Assembly: GCA_900768785.1 (NCBI GenBank)
Contig: CAAGEG010000091.1
Coordinates: 1 to 5,514 of the forward strand
Direction: 5' to 3'
DNA: 5,514 bases
Source of the DNA: an uncultured Prevotella sp.
Lineage (GTDB): Bacteria > Bacteroidota > Bacteroidia > Bacteroidales > Bacteroidaceae
Every line of letters starts with the position of its first letter. The first letter of the stretch is position 1. The notes under the pieces are model-generated. The model did no database searches and was not told the DNA's origin. It saw only the letters and a list, made by a program, of their open reading frames with translations. Positions 1-4,901 of this stretch are shown here, piece after piece. The position numbers were made by a program, and so were the translations under genes.

Positions 1-356
1 CTATACTCCTCGCAGTAGTAAGGAGGTCGCACATACTTGCAGAACTCTCGAATGATTTTAAGCATCGTGCTTTTGCCTGTTCCGATATTTCCGTAGAGCC
101 ACAGCCCTTTGTTCGGGTTATACTTGCCGTTGGCAACGATACACCAGTTGAAGATGTCGTTAATGACTTCCTTCTGGTCTTCTCTTACCTGCCACTGCGG
201 ACAAATCTCTCGTGCGCAATTGACGAATGCCTTTTTGAGTTTAGCAATCGTCGTCGGGTTCGATAAGTCCACAACCGGGCTTAGGTGGCAGCTTGGCTCG
301 AAGGCCTTTCGGAGTATCGCCTCGTTGATTAATCGTGGTCCGTTGTTTTTGTTCAT
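1..356 (-). CDS. DnaC-like AAA+ helicase loader, N-terminal part (runs off left edge)
   Basis: The reading frame is open from position 356 to the window edge and gives 118 residues of a P-loop ATPase. Seen: a Walker A motif GNIGTGKST at residues 89-97 (Lys95), preceded by hydrophobic GLWLY, and an upstream helical stretch (KAFVNCAREI, then QWQVREDQKEVINDIFNW). This layout is typical of DnaC/IstB-type loaders, which place the replicative helicase on origin DNA. Walker B, sensor and arginine-finger regions lie outside the window. The gene directly follows the replication initiator, as lambda P follows O. The start is uncertain: ATG at 354-356 gives an N-terminus MNKNNGPRLINEAILRKAFE and overlaps the initiator by 116 nt; GTG at 270-272 would begin MDLSNPTTIAKLKK and overlap by 32 nt. 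I list the ATG because the frame is open throughout and the encoded N-terminus looks protein-like. An IstB-type transposition helper is less likely in this context. Confidence 0.82.
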   Translation of the reverse strand, partial: MNKNNGPRLINEAILRKAFEPSCHLSPVVDLSNPTTIAKLKKAFVNCAREICPQWQVREDQKEVINDIFNWCIVANGKYNPNKGLWLYGNIGTGKSTMLKIIREFCKYVRPPYYCEEY

Positions 357-1221
357 TCTGTTCTTGATTAATAATCCATTTATTCGCCATACTATCCCAA
401 TGTGCTATTCGAGTGCCGGCAGCATTATGCCAACCTAACGCATTGTAGTGATAGAAAAATTTATCAGCTTCGACCTCCCAATTCTGCAATCTTTCATCTG
501 CTCGCTGGGAAAGAAAATAACTGCGAACTTCTTCAAGTGTGGGTATCGCAGGCTCGGACGTTTTTGCCTTCTTTTTTCGTTCAGGTTTTACTTCTGGAAA
601 AAGATTTTCAGACTCAATTTTTTTTGCACCTCTATGATACTGACTATCTATACTCTTAATAGTCTTAATATCTTTATAAGGTGTATTTGGGTCTAATGTT
701 TCCCTAATGTTTCTGTGGGAAACATTAGACTCTAAAGTTTCTGTGGGAAACATTAGGGAAACATTAGGTTTTGCATCTTCTTTACTTTCAGTACTTTGAG
801 CATCTTTTGGCGTTTCAGTTAAATTTCTAATGTTTCCGTGAGAAACATTAACTTCTAATGTTTCCGTGGGAAACATTAGGGAAACATTAGACTTATTTTG
901 CCGCACATTAAAATCCTTCTTTTTATAGTTGGAATTTGTGAAATCTTGCTCCCTGATGAAGTAAACTGTAGGTCTCTTTGCCTTGCCCTCCAAACTACTT
1001 ATTAGACCTCTTTTGGCGAGCCTTAATCTTATGTTCGCAATGGCTTTCCTTCCTAACTTTAAACTCTCCTCGATATAACTCGTTTTGAGTTCAAATGGGT
1101 TGAGCCACTGGCGAGCATTGCACTCATTCAACAAGAAGAAATAGAACGTAGTCTCATACTCGTCGAAGTGCTTCTGATTGTGCTTCTTCCAAAAACTGTT
1201 TATTAGGTCTATGTAAGTCAT
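241..1221 (-). CDS. Winged-helix replication initiator (lambda O-like) containing the origin
   Basis: A 326-residue protein with three parts. Residues 1-90 resemble a winged-helix DNA-binding domain: a helical start (YIDLINSFWKKHNQKHFDEY), a region with ESLKLGRKAIANIRLRLAKRG that looks like a recognition helix, and a wing-like strand near RPTVYFIR. Residues 100-225 are a polar linker with two near-identical segments (112-133 and 153-174, both starting NVSLMFPTETLE); their DNA forms the iteron clusters described separately. Residues 227-285 form a conserved-looking C-terminal block with PTLEEVRSYF, ADKFFYHYNALGW and AHWDSMANKWI, a pattern familiar from phage replisome-organizer proteins. A short basic, Gln-rich tail follows. 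By analogy to O, the N-domain would bind the iterons and the C-domain would recruit the loader encoded next. The ATG shares a 4-nt ATGA overlap with the VRR-NUC stop. Family placement is by pattern, not by search. Confidence 0.8.
   Translation of the reverse strand: MTYIDLINSFWKKHNQKHFDEYETTFYFFLLNECNARQWLNPFELKTSYIEESLKLGRKAIANIRLRLAKRGLISSLEGKAKRPTVYFIREQDFTNSNYKKKDFNVRQNKSNVSLMFPTETLEVNVSHGNIRNLTETPKDAQSTESKEDAKPNVSLMFPTETLESNVSHRNIRETLDPNTPYKDIKTIKSIDSQYHRGAKKIESENLFPEVKPERKKKAKTSEPAIPTLEEVRSYFLSQRADERLQNWEVEADKFFYHYNALGWHNAAGTRIAHWDSMANKWIINQEQNEQKQRTTINQRGDTPKGLRAKLPPKPGCGLIEPDDDC
601..690. other. AT-rich tract, candidate DNA-unwinding element
   Basis: About 28% GC over 90 bp, dropping to 9 of 40 at 641-680, clearly lower than the surrounding genes. 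It encodes initiator residues 178-207 and includes a run of eight T on the plus strand (618-625). It abuts the first iteron cluster, as a melting region would. The low GC is counted directly; the unwinding role is inferred. Confidence 0.5.
693..767. repeat. Iteron cluster A (six half-sites)
   Basis: Half-sites CTAATGTTTC (forward) at 693-702, 704-713 and, with one mismatch (CTAAAGTTTC), 732-741. Complementary half-sites GAAACATTAG at 719-728, 747-756 and 758-767. The pairs 704/719 and 732/747 make 25-bp dyads with a TGTGG spacer, 28 bp apart; the outer copies at 693 and 758 sit 11 bp from their neighbours, about one helical turn. Probable binding sites for the initiator's winged-helix domain. 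Confidence 0.85.
827..890. repeat. Iteron cluster B (five half-sites)
   Basis: Forward half-sites CTAATGTTTC at 827-836 and 855-864; complementary half-sites at 842-851 (last base changed, GAAACATTAA), 870-879 and 881-890. The two 25-bp dyads have spacers CGTGA and CGTGG and are again 28 bp apart, with the last tandem half-site 11 bp on. Compared base by base with 704-767, it is 57/64 identical at an offset of exactly 123 bp (41 codons). It lacks the extra outer forward half-site found in cluster A. Confidence 0.85.
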
Positions 1222-1667
1222 CGATATGTTGGGTATAGGTTTAGAGCCTTCTCTTTGTATGGTTGAGGATTTACTCTAATATATCTACAAACTGCATCAA
1301 TGAACTCCATCAGCCCATGGCATACAACGTATGTGCTTCCGTTTCGCTCGACGAGGCTCTGCCACGCCACTTGAAACTTGGATTGCTTGCCTGCCTGGCT
1401 CCCTTTACGCTTCGGCACTTTCATCTCGATGCAGAGAGATGATTTGCCTCCAGCCGGGTAGAGTAGTATCAAGTCTGCTACACCATTAACTTGCCCTTCA
1501 TACTTGCAAGTAATGGCTGCTTTTGGTCCTCGCCAGCCACCATTTGGTACGGCGAACAATAAATCACCTACATCGGCAAATGTCTTGCGAAACCAACACA
1601 CGCAGATGTGTTGTATCTTGCTCTCAGTGTATGTGAGCTCAAAGTCTAAGATGTCTTGTTCTGTCAT
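1218..1667 (-). CDS. VRR-NUC domain nuclease
   Basis: A 149-residue protein, the usual size of stand-alone phage VRR-NUC proteins, which belong to the PD-(D/E)XK superfamily. Seen: Glu15 in an N-terminal helix (TESKIQHICVCWF), then AVPNGG at 39-44, GVADLILL at 62-69 with the predicted metal-binding Asp65, and CIEMKVPKRKGSQAGKQSKF from 79 with Glu81, Lys83 and Gln95 in the expected places. The region SLVERNGSTYVVCHGLMEFI near the C-terminus matches the family's final strand and helix. Members, including the nuclease domain of FAN1, act as structure-specific nucleases or Holliday-junction resolvases. The gene overlaps the helicase stop and the initiator start by 4 nt each (ATGA), suggesting translational coupling and a role on branched replication or recombination intermediates. 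Substrate is inferred from the family. Confidence 0.85.
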   Translation of the reverse strand: MTEQDILDFELTYTESKIQHICVCWFRKTFADVGDLLFAVPNGGWRGPKAAITCKYEGQVNGVADLILLYPAGGKSSLCIEMKVPKRKGSQAGKQSKFQVAWQSLVERNGSTYVVCHGLMEFIDAVCRYIRVNPQPYKEKALNLYPTYR

Positions 1668-3400
1668 ATTCGGTCGCTGAATAGGTTCATAACATTGTTA
1701 ACGATGTCCTCGTCTATCTGTGTGGTGGTGCCGGTTACTTCATTGGCGATGTCCTTCTTGGTCTGTATAACTTTATACATATACTCGTCGATGGTCTTAT
1801 CGCCAAGGAAGTAGTAGCAGTTTACTGCGTTCTTTTGTCCATTGCGGTGAGCTCGGTCCTCGGCTTGTTCACAGTCGGAATAAGTCCAGGGGAACTCGAT
1901 GAAACCGACACGACTTGAAGCAGTCAACGTGAGACCGGTACCCCCACTCTTATAGTTGAGGATAATGAGCTTGCAGTCGGGGTCGTTTTGGAAACGGTCA
2001 ACTGCATTCTGCTTCTGTGTTACATTATCGCTACCAGTTACGGTAACGGCATCGGGGAACTCGTCTTTAAGTGCCTTGACAACTTCCTTGAGGTAGGCAA
2101 ACATTATCAGCTTCTCGCCTCCGTCTATCACATCGTGAATAAACTCGGCAACTGCCTTTACCTTTCCTCGTGCTGCTATCTCTTTCAAGATGCCCATTCG
2201 CACCATTACCTCGCCTCTCATAGCACGAGCGATACGTTCATCATCTGCGTGCTTATATTGGCGGAGATAAGTAAGGAAGTTATTCTCAGCATCGGTGTAC
2301 TCCTTGCGGTTAGTGATTTCGCAGGTGATGTATTGACGCATCTTGTCTGGCAACTGTGTAAGAACTTTCTGCTTCTCTCTACGGAAGAAGCAGCACATCC
2401 ATAATCGGTAGTTCAGTTCTTTCATATTGCTCGACTGCTTGGGTCCGTCGCAGAACCTTCCGACAAACTGCTTATAGCCGCCAAAGTCATCAAGCCTTCC
2501 GAGTATCTTCAGTTGCTGAATGAGGTCGGTATTGTTATTGACGACTGGCGTGCCGGTCAACGCAAATATCCACTTCTTACCTCGGCAGATGCCTTCAACG
2601 AATTTGCTTTGCTGGGTCTTGCTTGACTTGCATTTGTGGCTTTCGTCGATGATTACGCTTTTGAAGATGTTGATGCGTTCATCGAACTCGATAGAATTGA
2701 GGGTAAACCTTGTAGTGTTCTTGACTCTCAATACGAAGAACTTTTTAAGCGATTCGTAGTTAGTTATGAACACGTTGGTTATCGCTTCTCCATCGGGCTT
2801 TTTAAGTTCCCAAAAACGATGCCAATTCGCTTTGTTATTGTCATCAAGGATAACTGCATCGATGCCGGCGAACTTCTTAAACTCTCGCTTCCAGTTGACC
2901 TTTAAGGCAGCAGGGCAAATAACGAGTGTTGGAAATGTTTCGCCATATTTTTGTGCTTCTTTGTGTGCCTTGATAACAGCACAAATTGCTTGCAGTGTCT
3001 TGCCAAGACCGGGCTGGTCGCCGAAGATACATCGCTTGTTGTCGAGAGCATAACGCACACCTTCGAGCTGGTATTGGTATGGGTTAAGTAACATATAATG
3101 CTCGCCTTGAAACTCTCTCATCGGCGGTATCTCGTATGTTACGTCTTGGCTCTCGCTCCGCTTGGCGATGTGTGTGCAATAGTGCCTATTGACGGCCCAC
3201 TGCGCAAAGGCTTCTACATACCACCGAGCATCTCGCTCAGGCGGATATAGAGGGCTGTCCTTTGTGATTACCCATTCTTTCTCAGACGAATCCCAACGAG
3301 GCTTACAAGGCACTCGCTTGATAGTGTCAATCAGATTTGGGTTGTACTCAAAGGACAGCCTGAATGTGCCTGGCGTTTCGGTGATATATATTGGCTTCAT
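1664..3400 (-). CDS. SNF2-family (SF2) helicase/translocase
   Basis: A 578-residue protein from the ATG at 3398-3400; a TTG one codon earlier is possible but less likely. SF2 motifs in order: NPYQYQLEGV at 106-115; Walker A GDQPGLGKT at 127-135 (Lys134); motif Ia LVICPA at 159-164; motif Ib TNYESL near 213; DESH at 252-255; ALTGTP at 280-285; KLIMFAY from 430; SGGTGLTLT from 485; EQAEDRAHRNGQ at 511-522. The last motif and the DESH box point to the SNF2 branch, and all catalytic motifs look intact. Residues 12-47 (FRLSFEYNPNLIDTIK, then WDSSEKEWVI) resemble the HARP domain of SMARCAL1-type annealing helicases; this is a visual match only. The start overlaps the preceding gene's TGA by 1 nt, and the stop overlaps the VRR-NUC start by 4 nt. 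Likely an ATP-driven dsDNA translocase that remodels forks or recombination intermediates. Confidence 0.92.
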   Translation of the reverse strand: MKPIYITETPGTFRLSFEYNPNLIDTIKRVPCKPRWDSSEKEWVITKDSPLYPPERDARWYVEAFAQWAVNRHYCTHIAKRSESQDVTYEIPPMREFQGEHYMLLNPYQYQLEGVRYALDNKRCIFGDQPGLGKTLQAICAVIKAHKEAQKYGETFPTLVICPAALKVNWKREFKKFAGIDAVILDDNNKANWHRFWELKKPDGEAITNVFITNYESLKKFFVLRVKNTTRFTLNSIEFDERINIFKSVIIDESHKCKSSKTQQSKFVEGICRGKKWIFALTGTPVVNNNTDLIQQLKILGRLDDFGGYKQFVGRFCDGPKQSSNMKELNYRLWMCCFFRREKQKVLTQLPDKMRQYITCEITNRKEYTDAENNFLTYLRQYKHADDERIARAMRGEVMVRMGILKEIAARGKVKAVAEFIHDVIDGGEKLIMFAYLKEVVKALKDEFPDAVTVTGSDNVTQKQNAVDRFQNDPDCKLIILNYKSGGTGLTLTASSRVGFIEFPWTYSDCEQAEDRAHRNGQKNAVNCYYFLGDKTIDEYMYKVIQTKKDIANEVTGTTTQIDEDIVNNVMNLFSDRI

Positions 3401-3987
3401 CAAGCAGGAATGGTAAACGGTTCTACTTCTTCGGTTGGTGTCGGGTCAACGAATGGATCTTCACAATCTTCATCGAAATTGAACTCACTTTGCTTCACTG
3501 CCCACTTGCGGTCTCGAATATACAGCTCAACCTCGTAGAAGAACGCATCGATAGCATCGCGGAAATCATCTGCGTGCATCCAACCGCTATCGTCTGCATT
3601 GAGGTCGGTTGCCGGAGTGTTGAGGTTGAGTACCTTCGATGTCATCAGCGTGCGACATCCGTTCATGACGGCGATAGGCATTGTGTCATCACCACCAATG
3701 GTAACGCCTCTGACTTCGAGCTTATAAAGCAACTTACTATTTTCTTCGCTGTCGAGGTTAAGCCAGTCAATGAATTCTGCTTCCTTCTGCTCGGTAAGGT
3801 CAGCGAAGTAAGGCACGAGTGCATTCAATCTTGTGCGAAGGTCGTTGTGAGCGACGTTCTTACCTTTGAAGGCGATTTCGTTGCCGTCATCATCAATAAA
3901 GGTGGCTTCTACTGTGCCACCTTTTGCCAATTTTGCTTTTCTGATTTTCATAACTTGTATATTAGGGTTATCGAACTTTGTATTCAT
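3400..3987 (-). CDS. Unrecognised acidic protein between NinB and the helicase
   Basis: A 195-residue protein whose function I do not recognise. It is strongly acidic: about 38 Asp/Glu against 21 Lys/Arg by hand count. A basic N-terminal stretch (MKIRKAKLAKGG) precedes what look like short beta strands (VEATFIDDDGNEIAFKG), a middle region with VRGVTIGGDD and a helical segment (DDFRDAIDAFFYEVELYIRD). The last 28 residues are disordered-looking and acidic, with FNFDEDCEDPF then Pro and Glu. No membrane segment, signal peptide or zinc motif is visible. The listed ATG overlaps ninB by 20 nt; an internal ATG at 3949-3951 (residue 13) follows the ninB stop by 16 nt, has an AT-rich leader and gives an N-terminus MKIRKAKL, so it may be the true start. 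Its place among recombination genes suggests an accessory role, unproven. Confidence 0.75.
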   Translation of the reverse strand: MNTKFDNPNIQVMKIRKAKLAKGGTVEATFIDDDGNEIAFKGKNVAHNDLRTRLNALVPYFADLTEQKEAEFIDWLNLDSEENSKLLYKLEVRGVTIGGDDTMPIAVMNGCRTLMTSKVLNLNTPATDLNADDSGWMHADDFRDAIDAFFYEVELYIRDRKWAVKQSEFNFDEDCEDPFVDPTPTEEVEPFTIPA

Positions 3988-4387
3988 CTACGAAAGCCTG
4001 ATAGTGTCTGTCTGCCGGCAATGGCAGATTGATTCCGAACTCAGTAGCCGCATCTGCTTGCACCTTGTTGAGGTAGTTGGTCATCTGCAACGTGTTGAGG
4101 TCTGTTGTACTGCCAACAACGGTTACCCATCGATTGCCGATTACTACTTGACGACTTAGGAACTTCGCTTTGTAGTAGTCGTGGAAGTCGTCTTTCGGTG
4201 TGCCGGTGTGTTCCTCCATACATTTATACCACATCCACATCAGCGAGTTCTGCGGTATTGTGCGAGGCTCTACCTTTCTGGTTATCTTGACAGTATAGAC
4301 CCCGTTACGGAGTAGCGAGCATAGATACTCGAATGACTTATCCATTTTCACTACTCCGTCTCGTTTGGTCAATATCGCATCAGCCAT
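3968..4387 (-). CDS. ninB: NinB-like (lambda Orf family) recombination mediator
   Basis: A 139-residue protein, close to the 146 residues of lambda NinB. Seen: a strand followed by RTIPQNSLMWMWYKCMEE at residues 42-59, which aligns with lambda's RSLDQNRKLWACLGDVS (same R-x3-QN-x3-W spacing), then HDYYKAKFL, VTVVGSTTDLNTLQMTNYL (88-106) matching the lambda strand VVIGQST and its following helix, and a C-terminal DRHYQAFVDEY. Lambda Orf is a dimer that binds single-stranded DNA and SSB and helps load the recombinase in place of host RecFOR. Lying 3 nt downstream of an SSB-like gene fits that partnership. The start used is the ATG at 4387; an internal ATG at residue 15 is possible. The match rests on motif spacing compared from memory. 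Confidence 0.75.
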   Translation of the reverse strand: MADAILTKRDGVVKMDKSFEYLCSLLRNGVYTVKITRKVEPRTIPQNSLMWMWYKCMEEHTGTPKDDFHDYYKAKFLSRQVVIGNRWVTVVGSTTDLNTLQMTNYLNKVQADAATEFGINLPLPADRHYQAFVDEYKVR

Positions 4388-4390
4388 AGT

Positions 4391-4900
4391 TTAGAATGGC
4401 AAGCCGCCACCTTGCTTTTGTTGCGGTTGTGTTTGTTGTTGAGGCTGTGCTTGTGGATAAGGTGCATAACTTTGCTGTGGATAAGGAGCAGCATTAGGAT
4501 ATGCAGGCTGTTGATAGGTTGGTTGCTGATAAGCAGGTGCCGGCTGTTGAGGATACGCAGGCTGTTGCTGTGGCATTGTCGGTGCTGCATAAGTCTGCTG
4601 TACTGGTTGACTTATGCCGAACAATTTAATAGTGTTGAACACTCTGCCGTTGGCTTCTCTGCCACTGACTATTGCTTCAACTGTCACTCTCATTCCTGGA
4701 GCGAATTGGTTAAGCAGGTCCATCTTCTCGCCAGTTGCTTCGATAACAACGAGGCTTTGGTGTGGTTGGTTGTCTCGATCGAGCCAAGTGTCATCGAGAA
4801 TTAATTCCCTTTTTTGGAATGGATTACCACCATTCTTAGACGGTATGTCGATAATAGGGGAAATGCTGTATATCGGCGCCGTTGCTGTTAACTTTATCAT
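4391..4900 (-). CDS. SSB-like OB-fold protein (DUF3127-type) with Q/P/Y-rich tail
   Basis: A 169-residue protein. Residues 1-97 look like a single OB-fold: IKLTATAPIYSISP, KRELILDD, HQSLVVIEATGEK, MRVTVEAIVSGRE and RVFNTIKLFGI read as five strands, with NQFAPG before the fourth, as in DUF3127 proteins of Bacteroidota. Residues 98-163 are low complexity, made of Gln, Pro, Tyr and Ala in repeats such as YQQPTYQQPAYP, and are probably disordered. The extreme C-terminus is GGGLPF: it keeps the final Pro-Phe of SSB tips, but the usual aspartates are replaced by glycine. It would coat single-stranded DNA exposed by the upstream exonuclease and during replication. The ATG begins 1 nt after the exonuclease stop, with no visible Shine-Dalgarno sequence. 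A canonical SSB is possible but the compact OB region fits DUF3127 better. Confidence 0.72.
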   Translation of the reverse strand: MIKLTATAPIYSISPIIDIPSKNGGNPFQKRELILDDTWLDRDNQPHQSLVVIEATGEKMDLLNQFAPGMRVTVEAIVSGREANGRVFNTIKLFGISQPVQQTYAAPTMPQQQPAYPQQPAPAYQQPTYQQPAYPNAAPYPQQSYAPYPQAQPQQQTQPQQKQGGGLPF

Positions 4901-4901
4901 T

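Larger units (their letters stand above)
601..890. other. Putative phage replication origin inside the initiator gene
   Basis: Two clusters of dyad-symmetric iterons (693-767 and 827-890) lie beside an AT-rich tract (601-690; 25 of 90 bases are G or C by hand count), all inside the linker-coding part of the initiator gene. Iterons next to an easily melted segment, between the sequences for the DNA-binding and C-terminal domains of the initiator, match lambda ori in gene O. The direction also matches: going down the coding strand, iterons come first and the AT-rich segment second. Origin function is an inference from this architecture. Regulatory operators or RNA hairpins within the message are the main alternatives. 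Confidence 0.72.

Noticed and set aside
704..756. Rho-independent terminators formed by the dyads
   Set aside because: The 10-bp stems are AT-rich, have no following U-tract in the coding direction, and lie in the middle of an open gene with another gene downstream.
693..890. CRISPR array
   Set aside because: The repeats are 10-bp half-sites forming 25-bp dyads with 1- to 5-bp gaps, not 23-40 bp repeats separated by unique spacers of similar length, and they are translated within a gene.
1988..2404. Plus-strand open frame of 138 codons within the helicase gene
   Set aside because: It is antisense to intact, motif-bearing helicase sequence and has no recognisable features of its own.
3391..4032. 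Plus-strand open frame of 213 codons opposite the acidic protein and ninB
   Set aside because: It is longer than the minus-strand gene it covers, but its product is Cys- and Val/Ile-rich with no recognisable motif, it opposes a tightly packed operon, and it looks like a shadow of minus-strand codon usage.
4412..4804. Plus-strand open frame of 130 codons rich in Leu, Arg and Cys
   Set aside because: It is the mirror of the CAG/CAA/CCA-rich tail of the SSB-like gene; the apparent hydrophobic repeats come only from that low-complexity coding sequence.
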